From Marivirga lumbricoides (lineage in GTDB: Bacteria; Bacteroidota; Bacteroidia; Cytophagales; Cyclobacteriaceae): DNA of 64,000 nucleotides. Made by a program: the position numbers and the translations under genes. Location: NCBI RefSeq assembly GCF_014636295.1, contig NZ_BMEC01000006.1, positions 1 through 64,000 on the forward strand. Reading direction: 5' to 3'. Below are positions 46,793 to 55,600 of this stretch, one piece after another. The notes under the pieces were generated by a model. That model was not told where the DNA came from and did not search any database. It was given only the letters and a program-made list of their open reading frames with translations. Positions within the stretch are counted from its first letter, which is position 1. Each line of letters opens with the position of its first letter.

Positions 46793-48214
46793 TTAATCCA
46801 CCTCCTGAAACCGTTCATCTCCACACATTCTTACCACTTTAGGTGTGAACTGGCCTACTACCTCCACAAGCGATTGCTGCTGCGCCATTACCTCATGGAT
46901 ATTCTTATATACCATAGGAGCTTCATCCAAACCAGAACCAATCAGGGAAATACCTGCATCATTCAGGTGCTTAAGTACCTCTCTCTTCGATAGTGTTTCT
47001 TTGGCCCTTCTTCGAGACATTACTCTTCCTGCCCCATGAGAAGCAGAGTTCAAGGAAGCCTGCTCTCCTTTCCCCCTCACAATAAAGCCTGGGGAGGTCA
47101 TTGAACCAGGAATAATCCCTAGTACACCTTTTCCCGCTGGAGTAGCCCCTTTTCTATGCACGATCAGTTCTTTACCTTCCTCATTTTGCTCTTTCCAGGC
47201 AAAGTTGTGGTGGTTTTCAATCATTGCTAAGGGTTGTTCACCTAATGAAGCGGCCATCCTTTCATGAATCTGATGGTGACAAGCCGAAGCGTAATCACCC
47301 GCTAAATTCATTGCGAGCCAGTATTCTTGCCCATCTTCTGAATTCAGGTCTAGCCATGCTAAATGTTTGGCCTCACTAGGAAGCTTACAAGTATCCATAG
47401 CAAGCTTTGTATAATGCCTCGCAATATTAGCACCCAAACCTCTGGATCCGGAATGTGTTAGGACGGCCAGGTATTTTCCTGCCGGTAATGCAAACTCATT
47501 TTCATTACTCAACAGCTCAGTAGTGCCGAATTCCACGAAATGGTTTCCACCACCTGAAGAACCAATCTGTGAATATGCTCTATCTTTCAATGATTTTAAG
47601 ATGTTAATTTCATTGAATTCGGATCTATCCAAAACTGCATGCTCTTTTGGTTTCTTGAAAACAGCACTTCCAAATTTTGCATTTTCCATCAGCATTCCTT
47701 TGAGCCTTTCCGTTTGCACACGATCAAATACCGGGGGTAAATCGTACAACGTCATACACATTCTACAACCAATATCCACGCCCACTGCATAAGGAATTAC
47801 TGCATTTTCAGTGGCCAAAACACCTCCAATAGGCAATCCATATCCTTGATGAGCATCGGGCATCAATGCGCCTGCTCTCGTAACAGGCAACTTCATAGCT
47901 ATTTCCATCTGATTTACAGCACCAGGTTCAATCCCCTCTAATCCGTAAATAGGGTAATCTAACCTGTTTTTAAGTAAATCAATTGTCTCATTATGCTCTG
48001 TTTTTATAATCAGAGATTTAGCCACTGCACCTAATTGTTCATGTTTTAGGTATAATGCAGGATTCTCTATCACCCTTTGGAGTAATTCCAGTTTGAACTT
48101 TTTACTCTTTCCTTTGTAATGCGCTTCCAGCGCTTTCATGGCAAAACCAATGACTTTGCCTTCAGGATAGCCGATCTGTCTTAGGTCTTTACCTGTTAAT
48201 TTTGTCGTTGCCAT
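46793..48214 (-). CDS. rtcB: RNA-splicing ligase RtcB
   Basis: A GTP- and Mn2+-dependent RNA ligase of 473 residues that joins 2',3'-cyclic phosphate or 3'-phosphate ends to 5'-OH ends, repairing cut tRNAs. Metal ligands and motifs are clear: GVDIGCRM with Cys150, GGGNHFVEFG, LTHSGSRGLG, and the guanylylated His in NSASHGAGR. The length is normal. It is the downstream gene of a slipin-rtcB unit (90 bp between) whose leader contains tRNA-like sequence. The 3' end was evidently duplicated at the other side of the defence island. Confidence 0.96.
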   Translation of the reverse strand: MATTKLTGKDLRQIGYPEGKVIGFAMKALEAHYKGKSKKFKLELLQRVIENPALYLKHEQLGAVAKSLIIKTEHNETIDLLKNRLDYPIYGLEGIEPGAVNQMEIAMKLPVTRAGALMPDAHQGYGLPIGGVLATENAVIPYAVGVDIGCRMCMTLYDLPPVFDRVQTERLKGMLMENAKFGSAVFKKPKEHAVLDRSEFNEINILKSLKDRAYSQIGSSGGGNHFVEFGTTELLSNENEFALPAGKYLAVLTHSGSRGLGANIARHYTKLAMDTCKLPSEAKHLAWLDLNSEDGQEYWLAMNLAGDYASACHHQIHERMAASLGEQPLAMIENHHNFAWKEQNEEGKELIVHRKGATPAGKGVLGIIPGSMTSPGFIVRGKGEQASLNSASHGAGRVMSRRRAKETLSKREVLKHLNDAGISLIGSGLDEAPMVYKNIHEVMAQQQSLVEVVGQFTPKVVRMCGDERFQEVD

Positions 48215-48270
48215 CTCCAGTTTGTTTTAAATTTTTTAAATCTCGTTCTCTTAATGTTTGTAAAGCAATG

Positions 48271-48297
48271 GCTGAGTAGGTCTTTATGCCACTCAGC
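48271..48297 (-). other. Hairpin between slipin and rtcB
   Basis: GCTGAGT (48271-48277) pairs with ACTCAGC (48291-48297) around a 13-nt loop, just after the slipin stop. There is no U run on the minus-strand side, so it more likely stabilises or separates the two cistrons than ends transcription. Confidence 0.45.
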
Positions 48298-48304
48298 GCA
48301 TTAC

Positions 48305-49405
48305 TTATTTAGTTGGAGCAAAGATGCTTTTCAATTGATCCAGTACCTGACCGTTTCCTGCAACAGTAATCTGGCCAATTTTATCGGCAATTTTTTCTAC
48401 ATACTCCATTTCTTTCAATTTGAACAACATTTCGTTGCTTTCCATCAATTGAGCAGTATTGAGCAAGCTTCTTGTGGAAGCTGTCTCTTCCCTTCTCATG
48501 ATTACATTGGCTTGTGCCTGCTTTTGTGCTACCAAAACCTGATTCATGATCTCTTTCACTTCTCCAGGCAAAATGATATCTCTTATACCACAATCCATCA
48601 CTTCCACACCCAAAGCATTAGCTTTAGTACTAAGTGATTTCATTATAAAATCAGCCACTGACTCCTTCCTCTCAAGCAATTCGTCCAGCGAGAAAGTACC
48701 AATAAACTCCCTCAAAGCCAACTGAATAAGTGTATACAATTGCTTCTCAAATTCTTTATTGACTATCATCGCTTTTTCTATGTCCACCACTTTGTACTGT
48801 GCTACAAAATTCACCCGCAAAGCAGCTTTATCTTTAGTGAGAATCTCCTGACCGGCAAGTTCTAACTGCAATTGCCTCAAGTCTACTTTATCCACTTTTA
48901 CTGGTGTGCTGTTTTTCCAGAAAAAGTAAGTACCATTGGTTAAAATTCTTTCAAATTTACCATCGATGTACAATACTCCTTTTTCGAAAGACTCCACCAC
49001 AAAAACCCTGAGATAAGGTAGCAACTCTCTCCTTTCGAAGGTTGACTTTTCAATTCGCTCAGTTATTTCTACTTTGCTTAAATCAGACTTCACAAATGAG
49101 TAGTTTACAATTCCTTTCCAGAAAGCATACCTGCCTGATGTTAATACAGTTTTGAACTTTCCATCTTCATACTGAAGGGCTATTTCATTATCCTGTACTT
49201 CTACTATTTCCAACAACTCAGCAAGCTTTTCATCTCTTAAGAGAATATTTAGCGATATAGCTGAATGGAAAGGCCTGTCCATATCATATCGAACCAGCTC
49301 CTCAAAAGGCGAAATCCACCATGTGCCGGCAGTAAGCACTCGCTTGTATTCTCCATTTCTGAATACCAAGCCTACTTTTCCTGTATTGATTCTTTTTCTT
49401 AACAT
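48305..49405 (-). CDS. Slipin / SPFH (band 7) domain protein
   Basis: A 366-residue SPFH-domain protein. The N-terminus is unusual in having two repeats of the form GLVFRNGEYKRVLTAGTWW and VLYIDGKFERILTNGTYFFW, plus a third near residue 75 (ALQYEDGKFKTVLTSGRYAF). The SPFH core follows (about 165-285, ILTKDKAALRVNFVAQYKV and VEVMDCGIRDIILP), then a helical oligomerisation tail. Slipins are frequent partners of RtcB in bacteria. No membrane hairpin is obvious. It probably scaffolds the repair complex. Confidence 0.88.
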   Translation of the reverse strand: MLRKRINTGKVGLVFRNGEYKRVLTAGTWWISPFEELVRYDMDRPFHSAISLNILLRDEKLAELLEIVEVQDNEIALQYEDGKFKTVLTSGRYAFWKGIVNYSFVKSDLSKVEITERIEKSTFERRELLPYLRVFVVESFEKGVLYIDGKFERILTNGTYFFWKNSTPVKVDKVDLRQLQLELAGQEILTKDKAALRVNFVAQYKVVDIEKAMIVNKEFEKQLYTLIQLALREFIGTFSLDELLERKESVADFIMKSLSTKANALGVEVMDCGIRDIILPGEVKEIMNQVLVAQKQAQANVIMRREETASTRSLLNTAQLMESNEMLFKLKEMEYVEKIADKIGQITVAGNGQVLDQLKSIFAPTK

Positions 49406-49529
49406 TTTTAATCAATTTTACTTCTACACTTTTTATATAATTACTGGTCCAATAATTCACATTTAAATAAAGCAACTAAAGCTTCTGCTATCAGTTAAGG
49501 CGGAAGCCTGATTGAGTAAGAGCATTTTC

Positions 49530-49685
49530 TCATCGTTCTCTTTTTCTACTCCCCTCTTTTCTCCCACACATTTTCTTAGGTTCAAGAGAAGGATCAAAAG
49601 TTCCTCTCACGGTATCCTCAGGCGTCAAAGCCATTTCCAATTTTTTGGGTTTACTGCCTCTAAGCAAGTAAACAAAAGCATACAC
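49530..49685 (-). CDS. Possible small ORF in the slipin leader
   Basis: A frame of 51 codons with GTG start (49683-49685), open further upstream to a stop at 49722-49724; the first ATG (49634) would give 34 residues. The middle (ALTPEDTVRGTFDPSLEPK) looks like real protein, the end is very basic (GRKEGSRKRER). It lies between the tRNA-like array and slipin, on the same strand. It may be a small leader gene or a remnant. No family recognised. Confidence 0.3.
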   Translation of the reverse strand: MYAFVYLLRGSKPKKLEMALTPEDTVRGTFDPSLEPKKMCGRKEGSRKRER

Positions 49686-49728
49686 TTTAGTTGCTTTTGG
49701 AAGCCCTGTTTTAGAAGCAGGCTACTTC

Positions 49729-49814
49729 ATCAATCAGATGGATTTTGAGTCCATTGCGTTTACCAGTTCCGCCATCCTTCAAATTGAAGGAGTGGGATTC
49801 GAACCCACATTGAT
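49729..49814 (-). ncRNA. Circularly permuted tRNA-Leu(CAA)-like unit
   Basis: Read on the minus strand: ATCAAT, a T arm (GTGGG TTCGAAT CCCAC), 3' acceptor TCCTTCA, a 3-nt linker ATT, 5' acceptor TGAAGGA, TG, a leucine-type D arm (GCGGAACTGGTAAACGC), A, an intact anticodon arm (ATGGA CTCAAAA TCCAT, anticodon CAA), CTG, ATTGAT. The two acceptor strands pair 7/7 across the linker. The terminal ATCAAT and ATTGAT pair 6/6 as an opened class-II variable arm. So every element of a tRNA-Leu is present, but the 3' half precedes the 5' half. Whether it is processed is unknown. Confidence 0.7.
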
Positions 49815-49885
49815 TCTGTTGTTCTAGCCACTGAACTATCCCAATATCACTATTAGGAGAAGGATTCGAACCTTCGACCCACAGA
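49815..49885 (-). ncRNA. Circularly permuted tRNA-like unit broken in the anticodon loop
   Basis: Minus-strand order: TCTGT, a 5-nt variable region GGGTC, T arm (GAAGG TTCGAAT CCTTC), 3' acceptor TCCTAAT, linker AGTGAT, 5' acceptor ATTGGGA, TA (positions 8-9), D arm (GTTC AGTGGCTA GAAC), A, ACAGA. The acceptor strands pair 7/7 with one G-U. The terminal ACAGA and TCTGT pair 5/5 as an anticodon stem whose loop is absent, so the break is exactly in the anticodon loop. The body resembles Bacteroidota tRNA-Arg or tRNA-Lys, but identity cannot be fixed without an anticodon. It directly abuts the permuted Leu-like unit. Confidence 0.68.
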
Positions 49886-50052
49886 GTGGTGAAAAATGCT
49901 CCAGCTTGGAGTGGTATACAAACAACTACGGTTGTTTGCACCGGTGCGCTATTCAGAAACGCTGTCCATATACTTCAAACTTTCACTTTTCCGCTACTTC
50001 TACCCCTTTCAGAGTAAGAAGATCTTAAGGAAGCCTTTTGCTTCCTATTTAT
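49886..50052 (-). other. Structured spacer of the tRNA-like array
   Basis: Several strong hairpins lie here: CAAACAAC/GTTGTTTG with a four-base loop at 49919-49938, the palindrome GCACCGGTGC at 49938-49947, CTCCA/TGGAG near 49900, and AGGAAGC/GCTTCCT at 50028-50046. The stretch around 49940-49970 resembles a tRNA D-arm region but lacks partners that would make a complete tRNA. No coding frame is evident. Confidence 0.45.
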
Positions 50053-50122
50053 GTTGCCAAGGACTTTAACCTTGAATGCCTTTATCAAAAACCAATATTT
50101 ACCATTAGCCCACGAGGCAATA
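50053..50122 (-). pseudogene. Degenerate tRNA-Gln-like sequence
   Basis: In normal 5'-to-3' order the minus strand has TTGCCTC, GGGCTAATGGTAA (D-arm like), a loop TTTTGAT with anticodon TTG, and CAAGG/CCTTG as a T stem. The T loop is TTAAAGT instead of TTCGAAT, the D and anticodon stems hardly pair, and the 3' acceptor strand is about three bases short. It looks like a relic of, or a decoy for, tRNA-Gln. No CCA end is encoded. Confidence 0.45.
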
Positions 50123-50153
50123 ATTCACTTTATAAGAAAATTAGCACATAAAA

Positions 50154-50184
50154 AAAGCCCCGTCCTTTTTCAGGGCGGGGCTTT
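50154..50184 (-). terminator. Strong intrinsic terminator 2
   Basis: AAAGCCCCG and CGGGGCTTT form a 9-bp GC-rich stem with a T-rich loop. The A run at 50151-50156 gives a U run on the minus-strand transcript. It stands between the 41-codon ORF and the tRNA-like array, so it could also control read-through into the slipin-rtcB unit. Confidence 0.8.
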
Positions 50185-50209
50185 GCTTAGCAACTACTGC
50201 AAATCCTTA

Positions 50210-50335
50210 TTAACCTGAAAACTCGTAAATAATTTTACTCTGTAAATACTCCATACCCTGCTTTGAAAAAGACGCACTTCTCCTCTGGGCAAGATTATTC
50301 AAACCAAATATTATTCTGTATTTATCCATAAGCAT
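50210..50335 (-). CDS. Small ORF between two terminators (41 residues)
   Basis: A frame MLMDKYRIIFGLNN ... with the stop 26 bp before a strong terminator and the start just after another terminator. Composition is protein-like, with a basic centre (AQRRSASFSK). No family recognised. It could be a small independent gene or a leader peptide of an attenuator preceding the RNA-repair locus. Confidence 0.35.
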   Translation of the reverse strand: MLMDKYRIIFGLNNLAQRRSASFSKQGMEYLQSKIIYEFSG

Positions 50336-50354
50336 AAATTAGCTATACATAAAA

Positions 50355-50380
50355 AAACCCGAACCAAATGGCCCGGGTTT
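50355..50380 (-). terminator. Intrinsic terminator 1
   Basis: AAACCCG and CGGGTTT form a 7-bp stem (further C-G pairing possible inside). The A run at 50351-50357 gives a U run on the minus strand. It lies 30 bp after the stop of the 27-codon ORF and also downstream of the large operon ending at 50779. Confidence 0.75.
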
Positions 50381-50410
50381 CTTAATCTATTTTTATATAA
50401 ATTAAATCAC

Positions 50411-50494
50411 TCAAAGCCAATACTGCCTGATATCCATATAAAGGTTATCTTTAGGTAGCTCTAAACAAATGATATGTTGTATGTATTGGCTCAT
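50411..50494 (-). CDS. Very small ORF before terminator 1 (27 residues)
   Basis: A frame MSQYIQHIICLELPK ... of 27 codons ending in TGA, followed 30 bp later by a terminator. It is too short to judge by composition. It is reported because the same arrangement, tiny ORF then terminator, is repeated immediately downstream (50210-50335 and 50154-50184). Confidence 0.25.
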   Translation of the reverse strand: MSQYIQHIICLELPKDNLYMDIRQYWL

Positions 50495-50778
50495 ATTTTT
50501 TCTTTATTGAGCTGCAATGTTCGGAAACATTTTTCGATTAACAAAATATTATTCTGATTTTTTTTTAGTTTTTGGAATTAGTCTGAATAAAAAACAGCTG
50601 ATTTATGAACCATGTATAAGTTCCATTCGAACTAAATTAAACGCATATACACTTATAAGTAATTTAAATCAATTTTTACTATTATAAGAATTCTACCATC
50701 TGAAACCTTTCATCATCATCATACACATACTTATTGTCTGAAATACTCTAACATCGAGTTAAATAGACAGGGTTAATT

Positions 50779-52695
50779 CTAATTACTTCTCTCTTTTCCA
50801 AATTTAAAACTAAAAGCGGTTCCTTTTTTCAAGACGTGATATGCTAATTCGGCTGATCCCAATGAGGCTGATTCATGAGATGGAATTTTTTCAGCAAGTT
50901 TAGGAATGTCGATAATACCTTGAGACTTGGAGAGAAAAGTTACCTCTACATTAGATACATCTTTTGTTTGTGTTTTATTAGATACTTCTTCTAATTTGTT
51001 CGGATTTTTAAGAACCAGCACTAACTCAGATGGATTCCCTCTATGTTCAAATCCAGCATGCATGCTATGATCGGGCATAGAAAAGATCACTTCTGCAACT
51101 GTCTGATTAAATAAAACCATTGCCATGTCTCCTTCCCTCAAAACCCTTACGGGTGATATTATGTTTTTATCTTTATCCAATCCAATTAATTCTACTGTTG
51201 GAAAATCTACCAACAATTGGGATCGCATGATATAGCCTAAATATACATTTTCTTTCTTTATCTTTTCAGTGTAGAATTGATTCCACAAGGCATTGTCTCG
51301 TTCAGCTGATAAGCCAGCAAAACCCACTTCAAATACCCCGTTTAATAATGCCTTTGTCCAACTTTTATCTACTTTAAAAAAACGAAGGGATTCTTTCGGT
51401 AACATCTTATTATCCGGAACAAGGTAGACCATTGGTACTTCTGCAAGCTTCAAACAATTTTCAATAGCTTGTCTCACTACTCCGGGAAGTTCGAAAGATG
51501 GAGATTCTTCATTCAGCAATTGTTGCTGAATGGGAAGGTTCTCGTGAACTGAAGCCATTTCAAAGAGCTGATGTACTCTTTTTTGTTTGACATCATGTGC
51601 ATGGCTGCGTTTCCAATTCACTAATGCTTTTACCAAAGTTCTTGAGTTCAGCGCCAAATAGCGACCCAGGTTCCATGCGGCAGCATAAGAAGTATCGAGT
51701 ATACCAGTTTCAGCTTCTATACGTAATAATTGATCAGATGAAGTGGCTAAAGGCAAATCTGTTTCTTTTGAAGAAGGAGGAACAAGTGGTCCCCGGTAAA
51801 GTGAATACCTCTGATCTCCTGTTCTTAAATGATGATTCAAGGGAACAAATGCTTCCTGCATTAATTTAGCAGCTATTGTATCTTTTTCTGCGGTGGTTCC
51901 AGTATTAATAACTGAAACATTTAATTTCGATAAACCAAGGTGAAAATCTGATTCATCTTTTTTTTGGTCTATTCCATTGGTTGAAAAACTGTAGCTGTAG
52001 AGCGAATATAATTGTACCTTTTCCCTTTCATGCAAAGAGGAAAAATTAAATGTGTCACCTTCTGGAGTATATACCAAGGAAACTAAATGCACCACCGATT
52101 TACTTCCAGCCTTTGGAAGTCGATTGCCTAAAATACAAGCCTGCCTACTCATTATTTCTTCTACTCCATTCTTATTAACTTCTTTAAGTACCCTTACATG
52201 AGTTAAGAGCCTAAGTGTTTTTAAACATTCACTGAGTTTCAGTGGAGTTTTAGTAGCTCCATCTATAAAAAATTGAGACAACAGTGCCGTAGGCAAGGTA
52301 AGAATAGTTCTGGTCTTCTTTTCCTGTTCATTAATTTCGGTTCGCACATCCAGGTTAGAAAGCTCTGACTCATCAAATAGCAGAAGGAATAAGAACGGAT
52401 CTCCTTTTTCGCTACTTCCAGGGCTAGCTTGCCAGGGTAAAGTACTATTATTTAACAGAATATGTGGAAGATGGTGTGCATAAGAACCAGCACTATTGGG
52501 GGCAGGATAAACTGAATGAATTTGATTGGTTGTCAATTGAAACAGCTCCTCACCTACTGTAAATTGATAAGAACTCTCTTCCAGGCTTCCCTCATTCTCA
52601 ATTTTCTGACTGACAGTGATCTCATACGTACCTGCAGCAAGTCCTGATGCGTGGTGATCATATAAATGCAAAAAAGATTTTTTCGGATCCTCCAT
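50779..52695 (-). CDS. Conserved companion protein of DUF6603 loci
   Basis: A 638-residue protein without signal peptide or membrane helices. It begins with a beta-rich part (GTYEITVSQKIENEG) and has a middle motif FVPLNHHLRTGDQRYSLYRG followed by LDTSYAAAWNLGRYLAL near 330, a combination I associate with large uncharacterised proteins encoded beside DUF6603 genes in bacteria and fungi. It is the last gene of the operon, 3 bp after the DUF6603 gene. Function unknown. Confidence 0.65.
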   Translation of the reverse strand: MEDPKKSFLHLYDHHASGLAAGTYEITVSQKIENEGSLEESSYQFTVGEELFQLTTNQIHSVYPAPNSAGSYAHHLPHILLNNSTLPWQASPGSSEKGDPFLFLLLFDESELSNLDVRTEINEQEKKTRTILTLPTALLSQFFIDGATKTPLKLSECLKTLRLLTHVRVLKEVNKNGVEEIMSRQACILGNRLPKAGSKSVVHLVSLVYTPEGDTFNFSSLHEREKVQLYSLYSYSFSTNGIDQKKDESDFHLGLSKLNVSVINTGTTAEKDTIAAKLMQEAFVPLNHHLRTGDQRYSLYRGPLVPPSSKETDLPLATSSDQLLRIEAETGILDTSYAAAWNLGRYLALNSRTLVKALVNWKRSHAHDVKQKRVHQLFEMASVHENLPIQQQLLNEESPSFELPGVVRQAIENCLKLAEVPMVYLVPDNKMLPKESLRFFKVDKSWTKALLNGVFEVGFAGLSAERDNALWNQFYTEKIKKENVYLGYIMRSQLLVDFPTVELIGLDKDKNIISPVRVLREGDMAMVLFNQTVAEVIFSMPDHSMHAGFEHRGNPSELVLVLKNPNKLEEVSNKTQTKDVSNVEVTFLSKSQGIIDIPKLAEKIPSHESASLGSAELAYHVLKKGTAFSFKFGKERSN

Positions 52696-52698
52696 AAA

Positions 52699-55600
52699 TT
52701 ATTGGGTTGGAATATTAAATGGTCTTAAAAGTTGAATAGGTTGGAAAACCTTTCGCTCCTTTTTTAAAGTTGGCTGAATACCAAAAGCACTTAAAATTGA
52801 TGAACTTGCTGTGTTGCTGTATAGCTTTAGCAGCACTTCCTCATTCAAGGGGTGCCACTCTAACGGGTCCAGCACCTTAGAGCTTACATTCGGCTCAATC
52901 AGTAGCGCTTCCAGGTCGGTAGTTGGAAATTGGATTGAATTATTGTCTTGATGAAAGAGTTCAGGTTTTACCGCTATTCGATAACCAAATAAACAATTTT
53001 CAATAGTAGTTGAGCTATTTAACTCAGGTTTTAATTGTTTTCCCCAAAGTGCGGCAGGAGCATTCTTTAAAACCGGATCAAACTCAAAATCATTGATCTT
53101 TTCCCCTTCATGCTTTACTGTCAGATGGAGTGTTGAATTGACATTCTGCCTATTCATAGGCGCAATGCTTATTTCCTTATTTGCTTTGCTCTTTTCTCCA
53201 TTGATTTCAACGTTAGAAATAGGTACAGTGCTTTCAAGAAATATTTCTAGTGCTGAAGGGTCCACTGTTCCCAATAAATTCTTGCTGCCTTCAGCAGCAC
53301 CTGCTATCAAACCTCTGCTTACGCGGCAAGAAAAGGCATCTGGTATTGTTCCGGTTTCAGATACTGGTGATAAAAATGCTTTGGCAAAATCTTTCCAACC
53401 AAGCTTTTCAATTTTTTCAACTTTTGGGGCTCCAAAATCCACATCTATTTCAAGAATTAGTAATTTCAGATGAGCTATACCCCCAAATTCAGGTCCCCAG
53501 ATGGCAATTTCTGTAGTCAGCTCCAGTTCTATTTGAAGAAAATCATCACTGTAGGCTACTTTAATGCTTAAAGAAAAATCTCCTTCATAATGGAAAGGTT
53601 GCCATTGCATTAATAAATTTAATGCCAGGCGAAAGCTGGCTTCAAAGTGATCTTTTTTCCAGTTTCCCTCTAATAAGCCTCCAGCCATTAATGCATTAGG
53701 CGTTAATGCAAAATATAATTCCCCTTTGAAAAGCATGTGAGGATCTACCTGCCAATGGAAACCTAAACGAGGGACTTGAGGGTAATGAGAAGGCACATTA
53801 AATTGAGCATGGTAGCCACCTAATGTCAACACAAAATCTCCGTTTTTGACATCTTCTTCTTTAAACCATGCATAAAATGCAAAACCGCCCTGCAACTTGC
53901 AGTTTCGGGAAACCAAAAAGGAATTCTCAGCGTCTAAACGGGCTTCAACTTGCAAGGTGCCTGCATCTGGCCGAAAGGCAGCATGCACCAGTAAACGGGC
54001 CTGGGCTATAGGATCTATCTTAGTCTTCTCCTCCCCGGAATCGTCCAAAGGCAATGGAGCTGTAAGTAAGGAGTAGCCTAATAAATCCAGTTCTGTATGT
54101 TCACCTATCCCCAAAATGAGCAGTACAAAGGAGTTTAACAATTTGAAAGTGCTGAATTTAACTCCTGCGGCAAAAAAGTAAGAACCCAGTTCCGCCTTTA
54201 AGTCCTTCTCCATACGGCTGATACGATCAGTAAGTAACTTGTTTTCAGAACTAATTACCGCGTCTATCAATGAAAACCTGTTTAACTCATCGATGCTCGG
54301 ATACTGAACCCTTCTGTTAATACCTACACCAGCTGCAAGTCCTTCTACCAGGAAAAATGGAGGTCCGCCAATAGGATAATCCAGTACACCATACACCAGG
54401 AAGGAAGGCTCCCCCAGGGCATCGGTATACGATCCGAAAACAGAAAGACCTAAGGCTTTAAATTGTAAAGTCAACATCCCACTGAAAGTGGTTGCATCGG
54501 ATAATTTCCCCGTAGGTTCTTGAAAAATTAAGGCTCCCCCAATCTCCAGAGGATCTTTATGAAAATCAACACCCAAGCCCGAGAGCCGCAGTTTGGGTTT
54601 GAAATTGGAAAGAGGCGATCCTATCCCCAAACCATCTACTGAAACCTCCAGAATGGCCATTTCAAGACCTGCATCCAACAGAATCCACAAATCCTGCTTC
54701 TGATAATCATATTGTATCCCTAGTCGGCTTATCGTTAAAGGACCCAGTGTTTTTCCTACTTTGAACCACTTACCAACTAAACTAGATTCTTCCGATGACG
54801 ACAAAGATGGAGTTGCAGCCCGTAGCTGTTTATTGGACTCTTCTACTGTTTCATTTGCTTGCTTATTATGACTGCTTTCTTCTTCAACTTCTGGTCCCAC
54901 AGAAAAAAGCTTATCATAGTCCTTACCCAATTTCAGTTTTCCTGATAAATGAAAGCCTTTACCGAGTGCTTCCATTCCCCCCTTTTCTGATTGCGGTACG
55001 GGCAAGTCATATATTCCCGCTTCTTTTAATGATACTTTAAATTCTTTTGATAAATGAGTTAAGGTATTCTTATCTATGTCTGAGGAAGTGTAGGCTACCC
55101 TAAATTGCTCTATTCCTGCAGTGAGGTCATCTGTTAGGAGGGTTTTAAGGAAAGGCATTTCTTTGAGTTGAATGGAGCTTGCCATTTCTACTCCAAAATA
55201 GACACTTCTTTCTCTCTTTTTCTCCTCTGCATTTTCTTCACCTGCATTTTTTTTGCTTTGAATAAAAATACAGGCATTGCTGATTTTCAAACTCAGCTCT
55301 GGCCATTTAGTTTCAGAATGCAACCAGCTCTCCAACAATTGACTGACCGGAATGTCTACTTCTCCCTGATAACTGGCCAATAACCAATCCTTTTCTGGGT
55401 CATGATGAAAATGAAGCCCAAAGTTTAGTGTTTTATTCGCTGTTATAGGAATGAATAAATGCCCTGCCAGGTCGACCTGGTACTCGTTTTCCTTGCTTTC
55501 AGCATTTATATGCTTCTCTACCGTAAAAATGAGCTGGGTGGCAATGCTTTTTTCTTCATGTTCTTTTGTGGCCTGCTCTGTAATGATTTTAGTATCACAC

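Noticed and set aside
49711-49941. 76-codon protein-coding frame on the minus strand
   Set aside because: It runs straight through the T arms and D arms of the tRNA-like units; the RNA structure explains the sequence better.
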